DNA of 15,333 nt, from NCBI GenBank assembly GCA_910577935.1, contig CAJTOT010000056.1, forward strand, positions 1 through 15,333, given 5' to 3'. The notes beneath the pieces were generated by a model. It was not told where the DNA came from, did no database searches, and saw nothing but the letters and a program-made list of their open reading frames with translations. The first letter of the stretch is position 1; the number at the start of each line of letters is the position of its first letter. Shown piece after piece: positions 1 to 7,281 of this stretch. The DNA comes from an uncultured Hungatella sp. GTDB lineage: Bacteria > Bacillota > Clostridia > Lachnospirales > Lachnospiraceae. A program made the position numbers and the translations under genes.

Positions 1-631
1 GCCCCCTTGTGGAATCTGTGAGAGGACAGTGGAGGGTGACAATGTCCGAACGGCCAAGAAGTTCCTCAAGTCCTACGTTGTCAACTCCCGGAAGGCTTCT
101 GGGGTTCACGTCGTATCCCAGAACACGGCATCCAAAACATCTAAACAGCTCTGCCGTCCTGGAGCCGATGGCCCCTGTTCCGATTATCCCCACAGTCTTT
201 CCCATCAATTCATGTCCCACGTCGCTTCCCACCACGCCTCCTGCCCTCGTCCTGGCGTCCACGGCCGGAATCTTCCTGAGCAGTGAAAGGGTCACGCCCA
301 GCACCAGCTCTGCCACGGATTCATTAGAATATCCGGACGCGTTGCTGACGGCAATTCCCCGCTCCCTGGCAGCCGCCACAGGGATATGGTCCACCCCGGT
401 GAACGCCACGTCTATAAACTTCAGGCATTCACAGGCTTCTACCACTTCCTGCCCCAAAGGCATGTTCGCCAGCATCAGCACATCCGCATCCTTCAGGCGC
501 TCCTTCTGCCTCTCCACATCCAGGTCCCGCTCATAGCGCTCAAAAATGTGTCCCTTCTCCCTCAGCGGCGCGATGTAAGAATTCAGCAGTTCCTCACTGA
601 TTCCCAGAGATTCCAGCAAAACAATTTTCAT
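1..631 (-). CDS. D-isomer-specific 2-hydroxyacid dehydrogenase, 3' end cut by window edge
   Basis: The first 210 residues of an NAD-dependent D-2-hydroxyacid dehydrogenase are visible, from the ATG at 631; the reading frame is open to base 1. The family interconverts 2-oxoacids and D-2-hydroxyacids in the cytoplasm. The N-terminal substrate-domain half covers about residues 1-100. The nucleotide-binding fold follows, with GTGAIG at residues 151-156 after VGII, an acidic D174 suited to NAD, and the typical VTLHCPLT segment at 198-205. The catalytic Arg, Glu and His lie beyond the window. The start is supported by AGGAG about 6 bases upstream. The gene is divergent from an IclR regulator, a common arrangement for a regulator and its target, so a catabolic role under that regulator is inferred. 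The substrate cannot be read from the sequence. Confidence 0.9.
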   Translation of the reverse strand, partial: MKIVLLESLGISEELLNSYIAPLREKGHIFERYERDLDVERQKERLKDADVLMLANMPLGQEVVEACECLKFIDVAFTGVDHIPVAAARERGIAVSNASGYSNESVAELVLGVTLSLLRKIPAVDARTRAGGVVGSDVGHELMGKTVGIIGTGAIGSRTAELFRCFGCRVLGYDVNPRSLPGVDNVGLEELLGRSDIVTLHCPLTDSTRG

Positions 632-682
632 GTTTTCTCCTTTCATTTTAATAATTAAAATACTATTTCTAATTATAAAATT

Positions 683-711
683 ATATTACCATATTCGAAA
701 CATAATTGCAA
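683..711 (-). promoter_or_regulatory. Promoter for the 2-hydroxyacid dehydrogenase gene
   Basis: On the minus strand TTGCAA (711-706), a 17-base spacer and TAATAT (688-683), preceded by TGG as an extended -10. It lies about 50 bases upstream of the start codon in AT-rich DNA. Confidence 0.55.
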
Positions 712-728
712 TATTTTTTTCCTGAATA

Positions 729-757
729 TTGAATTTTCATTATAACTATGATACTGT
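729..757 (+). promoter_or_regulatory. Promoter for the IclR regulator gene
   Basis: TTGAAT (729-734), a 17-base spacer and TACTGT (752-757), with TGA before the -10 hexamer as an extended -10. The predicted transcript starts near 764 and has a leader of about 120 bases that contains the GCAAT repeats and a stem-loop. Confidence 0.5.
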
Positions 758-780
758 ATTTTTACCGACAACTTTTATTG

Positions 781-810
781 GGCAATCATTAGGCAATATT
801 ACGCAATATC
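781..810 (+). promoter_or_regulatory. Phased GCAAT repeats, candidate operator
   Basis: GCAAT occurs at 782-786, 793-797 and 803-807, spaced 11 and 10 bases, about one helical turn each. A fourth copy within GCAATATT (709-716) overlaps the -35 box of the divergent dehydrogenase promoter. Placement suggests binding sites for the adjacent IclR protein, acting on its own gene and on the dehydrogenase. This is inference from position and repetition only. Confidence 0.4.
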
Positions 811-815
811 CCGCC

Positions 816-860
816 GCAGGCAGGAGGCATCAAGCCTGCTCCAATCGGCCCGCTGCCTGC
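816..860 (+). promoter_or_regulatory. Inverted repeat in the leader of the IclR gene
   Basis: GCAGGCAG (816-823) pairs perfectly with CTGCCTGC (853-860). The enclosed segment can form a smaller GGC/GCC stem. It ends just before the ribosome binding site (AGGAGA, about 875-880), so it could affect translation or be a protein-binding site. No T-tract follows, so it is not an intrinsic terminator. Confidence 0.35.
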
Positions 861-886
861 AGGAATAAAATCTCAGGAGAGTATTT

Positions 887-1687
887 ATGAACACTACGAC
901 TCATTCATCCAGCAACCAATCCTCAGAAAAACTTATCCGGCTTATTGAATTTCTGGCCATCCAGGACGAGCCCCTCCGGCTTATCGATATCTCAAAAGCC
1001 CTGTCCATGAACAGCAGCACCGTATTCCGCTTTCTGACCACCTTGATGAATCTGAACTATGTCGCCCAGGAACCGGACTCTTCCAAGTACTATCTGACAT
1101 ACAAGCTCTGCGCACTGGGCCAGCAGGTGAAGCATCACCAGCAGCTTCCCAAAACTGCCAGACCCATCCTCCGGGAACTGGCCAAGAAGGTGGGAGAGAC
1201 CGTCTGTCTGGCTATTGATGACAATTATCAGGTGGTGTATATCGACGTGATTGAAGTTCCGGGGCAGATCTCAAGAACCATGAAGCGCATCGGCAACATC
1301 GCGCCGCTCCACTGCACAGGCATCGGAAAACTGCTGCTGACCAACTATTCCAACGCCCAGCTGGACGAGATGATCGCGCGCATGGGCCTGCCCCGCTTTA
1401 CAGACAAAACCATAACTACAAAGGATAGATTATCGGAAGAGATCCGAGAGACAAAGATGAGGGGATACGCCCTCGATGACGAAGAATGTGAACCGGGAAC
1501 CAGATGTATCGCTTTCCCCGTCTACGACTACACAAACAAAATAATTGCCGGTTTCAGCGTCACCGGCTCCGCCCTTCGGCTTACAGATGAATTTTTCCAG
1601 GCAAACCTGCCTTACATGACCCAGTTGGCGGTCCAGCTGTCCAACCAGCTGGGGTATCAGAATTTAAACGCCGCGGCCCTGGACTGA
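887..1687 (+). CDS. IclR-family transcriptional regulator
   Basis: This 266-residue cytoplasmic DNA-binding protein has the standard IclR layout and length. An N-terminal winged helix-turn-helix occupies about residues 12-72 (SEKLIRLIEFLA, then LRLIDISKALSMNSSTVFRFLTTL), followed by a C-terminal effector-binding domain from about 80 to 258. Family hallmarks in the second half include PLHCTGIGKLLL, GYALDDEECEPGTRCIAFPV and the late FSVTGSALRLT segment. IclR proteins usually control catabolic genes for aromatic or organic acids and sugars. The divergent dehydrogenase is the obvious candidate target. An ATG preceded by AGGAGA at good spacing supports the start. The effector is unknown. Confidence 0.93.
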   Translation: MNTTTHSSSNQSSEKLIRLIEFLAIQDEPLRLIDISKALSMNSSTVFRFLTTLMNLNYVAQEPDSSKYYLTYKLCALGQQVKHHQQLPKTARPILRELAKKVGETVCLAIDDNYQVVYIDVIEVPGQISRTMKRIGNIAPLHCTGIGKLLLTNYSNAQLDEMIARMGLPRFTDKTITTKDRLSEEIRETKMRGYALDDEECEPGTRCIAFPVYDYTNKIIAGFSVTGSALRLTDEFFQANLPYMTQLAVQLSNQLGYQNLNAAALD

Positions 1688-1742
1688 GCTGCCGTTGGCG
1701 GACAGCTTATCCGATCCCGGCCCGGCGCTTCGCCGTTCGTAC

Positions 1743-1794
1743 AAAAAAACAGCTCTGCCTCCGGAGAATCCTTCTCCAATAGAGGTGAGCTGTT
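1743..1794 (-). terminator. Intrinsic terminator of the dsbA-like/ABC-F operon
   Basis: AACAGCTC (1748-1755) pairs with GAGCTGTT (1787-1794). A second stem, GGAGAA (1763-1768) with TTCTCC (1772-1777), sits inside. On the minus strand the stem is followed by a run of seven T (1749-1743). It lies about 100 bases past the ABC-F stop codon. Confidence 0.75.
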
Positions 1795-1894
1795 GCAAAG
1801 CCCGCTCGCCTTCCAGGCCTGTACCACCGCAAAATTGACTGCGCCCTATGCCTGATTGCGCGGCAGCAGGAGAGTTTCCTTTATTTCGGTCTTG

Positions 1895-3799
1895 CTAACC
1901 TGACACTATATTGCCGTACTCCCCCAGGTCAGCCTCCGACTCCTCCCACCACTCCATACATTTCTCATGCCACCGCCCCCAGGCCGCCTCATACTCCCCG
2001 GTGAGCCTGCGGTACTCATCTTCTTCCTGCCATGTATCACCATTCCAGAATTCCTCCGACTCCTGACGCCGGCGGGCCATCTCCTCCAGAAGGCCGCCGG
2101 CCCGTTCCACCTCTTCCCCCGCCAGCCTCACCGGCTCCGACAGAATCCGCCGCTTCCAGTCCCGGTAAGCCTCCTCCTCGGAGAGCTGTCTGGTCCTCTG
2201 CTCTTTTTTAGGCACAGCCCGCAGCCCCGCGATGAGGGCCTGGTCCTCCGCCTTCACCTGCGCCGCGATAGTCTCCCCGTGAGCCTCTTTCTTCTTCCGC
2301 TCCAGATAATGCTCATACCCGAAAGGATAGTACATCACCACGTCGCCTTCCAGGATCATCACTGCGTCCGCCACCTGCTTCACAAAATACCGGTCGTGGG
2401 ACACGAACAGGATCGTCCCCGTATACGCCCTGAACGCCGATTCCAGAGTTTCCTTGGCGTGGATGTCCATGTGGTTGGTGGGCTCGTCCAGCACCAGGAA
2501 GTTGGGACGGCTCTGGAGAAGCTCCGCCAGCACAAGTCTGGCTTTCTCCCCTCCGGACAAGTCCTTCACCTGCTTTGCCGCCTGCCGCCCGCCGAAGAGA
2601 TAGTGCCCCAGGACAGTCCTCGCCTCCTTCTCCGTCAGGGATGGAAACTGTTCATGAAAATGTTCCAGCACCGTCTTCTCCGACGTGATCCCGGCTGAAT
2701 TCTGGTCGAAATACCCGACGGAAATTCCGTTTCCCAGAGAGCAAGAACCGGACATGGCTTCCTTGAGCCCGGCCACGGTCTTCAAAAACGTGGTCTTCCC
2801 CGCGCCGTTGGGCCCCAGAATCCCGATCTTCTGTCCCCTCTTTACCCGCATGGTCAGTTCGAACAGGGATCTGTCATAGCCGACCCTCAGATCCTTTGCC
2901 GACCAGACCCACTTGCTGCCCGCAGCCAGGGGGCTTATCTCCCCCGCAAACATGTGCGCCTGGTCCTCCCGCGGTTTCCGGAGCTTGTCCATCTTGTCCA
3001 CAACCTTCTTTTTGGACCTGGCAAACGCCGCCTTCCTGGGCTTATTCTTAAACCGCTCCACCAGCTCGTTAAGCCTCTTTATTTCCTCCTGCTGCCTCTC
3101 GTAGGCCTTCTGCTGAATCCGTATATTCTTCAGCTTCTCCTGCCTGTAGTGGGTGTAATTGCCGGGATAGCGGGTCAGCCTTCTGTCCTCCAGCTCGTAC
3201 ACCACCTCCGCCACCTGGTCCAGGAAAAACCGGTCGTGGGACACCATCACCACGGCGCGGTCATAATTTTTCAGATATGTCTCCAGCCACTCCACCGTCT
3301 CGATGTCCAGATGGTTGGTGGGCTCATCCAGAAGAAGGACATCCGGCTTTTCCAGAAGCAGCCTGATGAGGGCGATCTTGGTCTGCTCCCCGCCGGAAAA
3401 CTGATCCAACCGCTTTTTCTTCTCTTCCCGGCCGAACCCGAATCCGGCAAACAGCCGGTCGTACTCCTTCTCATAGGCAAAGCGCTCCATATCGTACAAA
3501 TCCTCAGCCGGACAGGCTGCCAGAAGTTCTTCCTCCACCGTCCTGGAGGCATCGGCAAATGCCTGCTGCCTGAGCATTTCCACAGTCAGCCTTCTGGACT
3601 GGAAGATTCCCGGTCCCATGCGCCTGTCATCCCGGTCCAGCTTAAGCTCCCCCGCCAGCAGCCGCAGAAGCGTCGTCTTTCCCGCCCCGTTGATGCCTGT
3701 CACGGCGACTTTCTCCCTGCCTTTTACGGCAAAATCAATGTGAGACAGCACCTCAGTCCCGCCCAGGGACACGGTGCCGTCTTTAATCTCATATAACAT
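1895..3799 (-). CDS. ABC-F family ATPase
   Basis: This 634-residue protein carries two ABC ATPase domains in one chain and no membrane segments, as in ABC-F proteins, which act on ribosomes in translation or antibiotic protection. Domain 1 has Walker A GINGAGKTT (35-43), signature SGGEQ (135-139), Walker B and switch LLLDEPTNHLD (155-165), and the VSHDRFFLD histidine loop. A charged linker of about residues 214-285, rich in Lys/Arg, corresponds to the P-site tRNA interaction motif. Domain 2 has GPNGAGKTT (329-337), LSGGEKARL (414-422), LVLDEPTNHMD and VSHDRYFV. A C-terminal extension from about 520, rich in Glu, Arg and Trp, resembles that of housekeeping YdiF/Uup-type members. The gene overlaps the dsbA-like gene by 11 bases, so translation is probably coupled. 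A resistance role cannot be excluded. Confidence 0.93.
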   Translation of the reverse strand: MLYEIKDGTVSLGGTEVLSHIDFAVKGREKVAVTGINGAGKTTLLRLLAGELKLDRDDRRMGPGIFQSRRLTVEMLRQQAFADASRTVEEELLAACPAEDLYDMERFAYEKEYDRLFAGFGFGREEKKKRLDQFSGGEQTKIALIRLLLEKPDVLLLDEPTNHLDIETVEWLETYLKNYDRAVVMVSHDRFFLDQVAEVVYELEDRRLTRYPGNYTHYRQEKLKNIRIQQKAYERQQEEIKRLNELVERFKNKPRKAAFARSKKKVVDKMDKLRKPREDQAHMFAGEISPLAAGSKWVWSAKDLRVGYDRSLFELTMRVKRGQKIGILGPNGAGKTTFLKTVAGLKEAMSGSCSLGNGISVGYFDQNSAGITSEKTVLEHFHEQFPSLTEKEARTVLGHYLFGGRQAAKQVKDLSGGEKARLVLAELLQSRPNFLVLDEPTNHMDIHAKETLESAFRAYTGTILFVSHDRYFVKQVADAVMILEGDVVMYYPFGYEHYLERKKKEAHGETIAAQVKAEDQALIAGLRAVPKKEQRTRQLSEEEAYRDWKRRILSEPVRLAGEEVERAGGLLEEMARRRQESEEFWNGDTWQEEDEYRRLTGEYEAAWGRWHEKCMEWWEESEADLGEYGNIVSG

Positions 3800-4391
3800 A
3801 TTTCCTCAAAAGCCCTTCCATCTCTTCCTTTGTGTAGGTTTTGGGGACGATCCTCTCCCCGTTTACATAGATGGCGGGAACCGATGTCACCTTCAGCTCC
3901 TCCCTGGAATGCCTCACCATCTCCTTCTCTTCCCTGCCGTAGAGTCCGTCTACGAGGGCCTGCCGGAAATCTTCCCGCTCCAGCCCTGTATCAGCCGCCG
4001 CTTCACACAGCACCTCCATATCCCCGATATCCTTCTCGTCAATAAAATAGGCGCGGAAGATCCTGTCGGTGTACTCCTCACCTTTTCCCTGTTCCCGGGC
4101 GTACAAAAAGCCCTCAAAAGCCAGCCTCGTGTAGGGCCTCGGGCAGACCTCCGGCGGCAGCTTCACATCAAGCCCCATATCCCTGCAGGGCTTTACCAGA
4201 ACCTGATACCCCGCCTTTCTCTTCTCATCGCCGCAGGTATTGACCCGGGGCTTCGGCTCCTGGGTCAGCTCCAAGGGCTGTATGGTAAGCTTCGCCTCCG
4301 CCTTCAGCCCCTCAAGGGCCTGGTCAATGGCCGCCTTCGCCGCCAGGCAGTAGGGGCACACATAATCCATGACAAATAAAATATCAAGCAT
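3789..4391 (-). CDS. DsbA/FrnE-like thioredoxin-fold thiol oxidoreductase
   Basis: This 200-residue protein has a thioredoxin fold with an inserted helical domain, as in the DsbA/FrnE family of disulfide oxidoreductases and isomerases. The redox motif CPYC is at residues 12-15, directly after the first strand, and the cis-proline loop SVPAIYVNG is near 170-178. Extra cysteines occur at about 53, 69, 83 and 129. No signal peptide or membrane anchor is present, so it probably works in the cytoplasm, like FrnE-type members. The start at 4391 has GGAGGG 8 bases upstream. It is the first gene of a two-gene operon with the ABC-F ATPase, whose ATG lies inside this gene's last codons. The biological substrate is unknown. 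Confidence 0.87.
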   Translation of the reverse strand: MLDILFVMDYVCPYCLAAKAAIDQALEGLKAEAKLTIQPLELTQEPKPRVNTCGDEKRKAGYQVLVKPCRDMGLDVKLPPEVCPRPYTRLAFEGFLYAREQGKGEEYTDRIFRAYFIDEKDIGDMEVLCEAAADTGLEREDFRQALVDGLYGREEKEMVRHSREELKVTSVPAIYVNGERIVPKTYTKEEMEGLLRKYVI

Positions 4392-4429
4392 ATCAATCCC
4401 TCCAGTTTATTTGTGTCCTCTGTGTCTTT

Positions 4430-4458
4430 ATTGTAACAGGGAAATTTGGTTCGCGCAA
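4430..4458 (-). promoter_or_regulatory. Promoter for the dsbA-like/ABC-F operon
   Basis: On the minus strand TTGCGC (4458-4453), a 17-base spacer and TACAAT (4435-4430), with TGT before the -10 hexamer as an extended -10. It lies about 40 bases upstream of the start codon. Confidence 0.6.
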
Positions 4459-4529
4459 GGGACTGTTGGTCCGGGAGCGCCTCCCTTTTGGCCCCGGGGC
4501 CGCGGTTCGCCGGCGCCCTGCCAACACAA

Positions 4530-4592
4530 CAGTTCCGGGCTGCTCTTCACCGGCCCTTTGTAAATCCGGCAGCTCCGGACTGCTCTTCACCG
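4530..4592. repeat. Imperfect 23-base direct repeat at the end of the MATE gene
   Basis: The 23-base units at 4530-4552 and 4570-4592 match at 21 positions (shared core CTGCTCTTCACCG) with a 40-base period. The right-hand copy lies inside the last codons of the MATE reading frame; the left-hand copy overlaps its stop codon. This suggests a local tandem duplication that may have altered the C-terminus. Just to the left is a perfect palindrome, GGCCCCGGGGCC (4490-4501), in very GC-rich DNA. Confidence 0.6.
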
Positions 4593-5693
4593 CCATCCAC
4601 AGGTCTGCCCAGACAGTAAAACAAGATTCCCATCAGGGCCGCAAGCCCTTCTGCAGCAGGATAAGACAGCCACACCCCCGTCATCCCAAACAGCCGCGCC
4701 ATCAAAAATGCCATGGGAATAATCATCAAGAAGCCCCTCGCCAGGGAAACCATCTGGGCAGGCAGAGCCTTTTCCTCAGATGTAAAATATGTGGATATGA
4801 CAATGTTAAAGCCGGCTTAAAATCGGCTGGGCTCCCTGAGATATCCCTGTGTAAACCGCCGTGACAACCAGGGATAAGTTGGCCACCACACCGTAGGCGG
4901 CAACGCCGGTATTTCCCTCCAGCCGCAGGATGACAGCGTTAAAGACGATGATGACGATTCCGGAAGCCGCCTCTGCAATCAGCGCGGGAACTCCCAGAGA
5001 AATACTGTCAGCTGCCTGTCTCAGCTCTGGTTTTGCCTTCACAAAATGAAACCTGTTTTTCTTTAAAGTCCAGTGGCGGGATAAAACTCCCAGACTGATA
5101 ACCGGCGCGAACCCGGTAGCCAGAACCGCGCCCAATATCCCCATGCCCAGAGGAAAGATAAACACATAGTCCAGAACGATGTTCGAAAAGCTTCCCGCCA
5201 GCATGGCCGCCATGGACAGCCGGGGATTCCCGTCATTTCTCACAAAACACAGGAGGAGGTCGTTGGCCATGAACGCCGGGGCAAAGAACAGAATAACCTG
5301 CAGATATGTCTTTGTCATGGCAAAGATTTCCCGGTCCGCCCCCAGCGCCAGGGCTAATTTCCCGGAAAAGAAAATCCCCGCCGCCACGCAGACCGCGGCA
5401 AAGGCGGCCATGGCATATACAGCATTTGAAAATATGCTATCCCCGTTTTTCGAGTCCCCCCGCCCTGCGCAGATGGAATACCTCGTCGCGCCTCCCATCC
5501 CCAGCATCAGGCCGCTTCCGTGGACGAAGCTGTATACGGGGATGGCAAGGTTGAGAGCCGCCAGCCCCCCGGCCCCCAAGCCTCTTGAGATAAAAAAAGT
5601 ATCAGCCAATATGTAACAGGACAGACCGATCATCCCGCATATGTTGGATACAACATACCGGGCAAATTCCTTTAAAAGCCCCTTCTCTTTCAT
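4547..5693 (-). pseudogene. MATE-family efflux transporter, broken by internal deletion and frameshift
   Basis: The N-terminal part (5693 to 4817) encodes about 295 residues of a multidrug and toxin extrusion transporter. It has many hydrophobic helices and ends in the conserved GISQGAQPIL. It then shifts frame and stops at TAA (4819-4817). The next frame resumes at once with GFNIVISTYFTSEEKALPAQ and continues to FGMTGVWLSYPAAE and a stop at 4547. Intact relatives are about 440-450 residues. Both pieces plus the join make about 382 codons, so about 65 codons between the two conserved blocks are missing. The best start is the ATG at 5693, with AGGAGG 8 bases upstream; a GTG further out has no suitable site. 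Promoter and leader look intact. A sequencing error alone would not explain the missing codons. Confidence 0.85.
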
Positions 5694-5711
5694 CTGTGCA
5701 TCCTCCTTTAA

Positions 5712-5763
5712 CACAAAAACGCCAGAGCTTTCTATCTTCTAAGACCTAATGATAGAAAGTCTG
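5712..5763 (-). terminator. Terminator-like hairpin in the leader of the MATE gene
   Basis: On the minus strand GATAGAAAG pairs perfectly with CTTTCTATC across 14 bases (arms 5751-5759 and 5728-5736), extended by CAGA/TCTG with a one-base bulge. It is followed by GGCGTTTTTGTG. The structure lies between the promoter (5826-5854) and the ribosome binding site (5702-5708). That is the position of an attenuator rather than an end-of-gene terminator. Confidence 0.5.
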
Positions 5764-5825
5764 ACGTATCATCTCCCCCACCCGGTGGCAGAAGAGCGAC
5801 GTGATCTCCGTATGTTCAAATCCAG

Positions 5826-5854
5826 ATTATACATGGAATCTGCCTGAAAGTCAA
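5826..5854 (-). promoter_or_regulatory. Strong promoter for the MATE gene
   Basis: On the minus strand TTGACT (5854-5849), a 17-base spacer and TATAAT (5831-5826), close to the sigma-A consensus. The predicted start near 5819 gives a leader of about 125 bases holding the terminator-like hairpin. Confidence 0.7.
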
Positions 5855-5885
5855 ACTTATTTTGGAGAAATCGCTGCCGCTGTTA

Positions 5886-5966
5886 CGGGGAGCATTACTG
5901 TTCACATGCTGCCTGAACAGTAACCGGGGAGCAGCTTCTTGCCCGCTGCGGGCCAGTCTAAGCTGC
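5886..5966. promoter_or_regulatory. Inverted repeats between two divergent promoters, candidate operator region
   Basis: TTACTGTTCA (5895-5904) and TGAACAGTAA (5914-5923) form a perfect 10-base inverted repeat around 9 bases. It is flanked by direct repeats CGGGGAGCA (5886-5894 and 5925-5933). Next to it GCAGCTT (5931-5937) pairs with AAGCTGC (5960-5966), enclosing GCCCG/CGGGC. The block lies between the MATE promoter and the threonine aldolase promoter. No gene is supported in 5694-6137. Confidence 0.4.
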
Positions 5967-6015
5967 CCGAAACCCGTCCCAGGGATCTGTTTACGTCGAA
6001 GAAGCAAGTATTAGG

Positions 6016-6044
6016 TTGCCACTTCCCACATTTTCCACTATACT
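6016..6044 (+). promoter_or_regulatory. Promoter for the threonine aldolase gene
   Basis: TTGCCA (6016-6021), a 17-base spacer and TATACT (6039-6044). The leader from about 6051 is about 85 bases and contains a small GGCAG/CTGCC hairpin (6075-6088). No known riboswitch was recognised in it. Confidence 0.65.
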
Positions 6045-6137
6045 ATAGACAGCTGTTCACACGGCGCGCAGACAGGCAGAAAGCTGCCCCGTTGAGACAG
6101 CCCCCGCACTGCAAATAACTATTCAGGAGGCATATAC

Positions 6138-7178
6138 ATGTACAGTTTTACCAACGATTACAGCGAGGGAGCCCATCCCCGGATTCTCCAGGCCATGATG
6201 GAGGCCAACCTGACACAGAACACCGGCTACAGCCTGGACGCCCACACGTCCCGCGCGGTCCAGCTGATCCGGGAGGAAATCCGGTGTCCCCAGGCAGATG
6301 TCCACATCACCGTAGGCGGCACCCAGACCAACCTGCTGGTGATCTCCGCCGCCCTCCGGCCCTACCAGGCGGTGATCTCCGCCGCCACCGGCCACATCAA
6401 TGTCCACGAGACCGGAGCCATTGAGGCCACAGGCCACAAGGTTCTCGCCATGGAAGCCACTGACGGCAAACTGACTCCGGCGCTGATACAGAAAGCTCTG
6501 GATATCCACACCGACGAACACATGGTACAGCCCAAAATGGTCTACATCTCCAACACCACCGAGGTGGGAACCCAGTACACCAAAGCAGAACTGGAGGCCG
6601 TCTCCCGCATCTGCCGCCAGAAAGGCCTCTGCCTGTTCATGGACGGCGCCCGCTTGGGGTCTGCCCTCACGAGCCCTGCCAACGACCTGACCCTGGCAGA
6701 TATCGCCTCCCTCACCGACGCATTTTACATCGGCGGCACCAAGAACGGCGCTCTGTTCGGGGAGGCGGTGGTGATCCTCCGGGAGGAGTTGAAACCGGAT
6801 TTCCGCTTCATGATCAAGCAGCGGGGAGCCATGATGGCAAAGGGCTGGCTTCTGGGAATCCAGTTCGAGGAGCTGTTCCAGAACAATCTGTTCTATGACC
6901 TGGCCTCCCACGCCAACGCCATGGCCCAGAATCTGAGAGACGCCATCACTGCCTGCGGCTTCCCCTTCGCCTCAGACTCACAGACCAACCAGCTGTTTCC
7001 CATCTTCCCCGATGAGCTGATCCGGGAGCTGGGGAAAGATTTCACCTTTGAGATGAACAGCAGGGTGGACGACACCCACTCCTGCATCCGCCTCGTCACT
7101 TCCTGGGCCACGACGGAAGAGGGCGTCAGCCAGTTTGTGCAGGCGCTTCGCAGGAATGCGCAGCTTTATAAGGACTGA
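6138..7178 (+). CDS. Threonine aldolase family protein (PLP-dependent)
   Basis: This 346-residue cytoplasmic enzyme belongs to the beta-eliminating lyase/threonine aldolase family, which cleaves L-threonine or L-allo-threonine to glycine and acetaldehyde. The usual length is about 340-350. Family features are the N-terminal FTNDYSEGAHPRILQAM, the glycine-rich VGGTQTNLLVISAAL (59-73), the HINVHETGA segment with His86/His90 near the cofactor, LFMDGARLGSAL (167-177) with the PLP-binding Asp169, and YIGGTKNGAL (197-206), whose Lys202 would form the Schiff base. AGGAGG upstream of the ATG supports the start. It is transcribed alone from its own promoter and ends at a clear terminator. Exact substrate preference (L-threonine, L-allo-threonine or another beta-hydroxy amino acid) is not visible. 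Confidence 0.9.
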   Translation: MYSFTNDYSEGAHPRILQAMMEANLTQNTGYSLDAHTSRAVQLIREEIRCPQADVHITVGGTQTNLLVISAALRPYQAVISAATGHINVHETGAIEATGHKVLAMEATDGKLTPALIQKALDIHTDEHMVQPKMVYISNTTEVGTQYTKAELEAVSRICRQKGLCLFMDGARLGSALTSPANDLTLADIASLTDAFYIGGTKNGALFGEAVVILREELKPDFRFMIKQRGAMMAKGWLLGIQFEELFQNNLFYDLASHANAMAQNLRDAITACGFPFASDSQTNQLFPIFPDELIRELGKDFTFEMNSRVDDTHSCIRLVTSWATTEEGVSQFVQALRRNAQLYKD

Positions 7179-7220
7179 TTCCGGAAGGCTGAGCTGAAAG
7201 GCTGACTTCTATAGAGAACC

Positions 7221-7270
7221 AAAAAGCGGGCCTATGTCCCATGATTTTCTCAGGACGCTGCCCGCTTTTT
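7221..7270. terminator. Bidirectional intrinsic terminator
   Basis: AAAAAGCGGGC (7221-7231) pairs perfectly with GCCCGCTTTTT (7260-7270). The T-tracts on both strands let it end the threonine aldolase transcript (plus) and the udk transcript (minus), which converge here. Confidence 0.85.
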
Positions 7271-7281
7271 CATTTTACATT

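Noticed and set aside
4393..4596. 67-residue minus-strand frame overlapping the end of the MATE gene
   Set aside because: A shadow of the repeat region in another frame, very Arg/Pro/Gly-rich, with no start signal.
5816..6007. 63-residue minus-strand frame between the MATE and threonine aldolase genes
   Set aside because: It lies over inverted repeats and the MATE promoter, has no ribosome binding site and no family resemblance.
6051..6137. Possible riboswitch upstream of the threonine aldolase (a GACAGCCCCCGC stretch faintly recalls a cobalamin riboswitch core)
   Set aside because: The leader is too short and lacks the rest of the cobalamin aptamer; no glycine or folate aptamer pattern was seen either.
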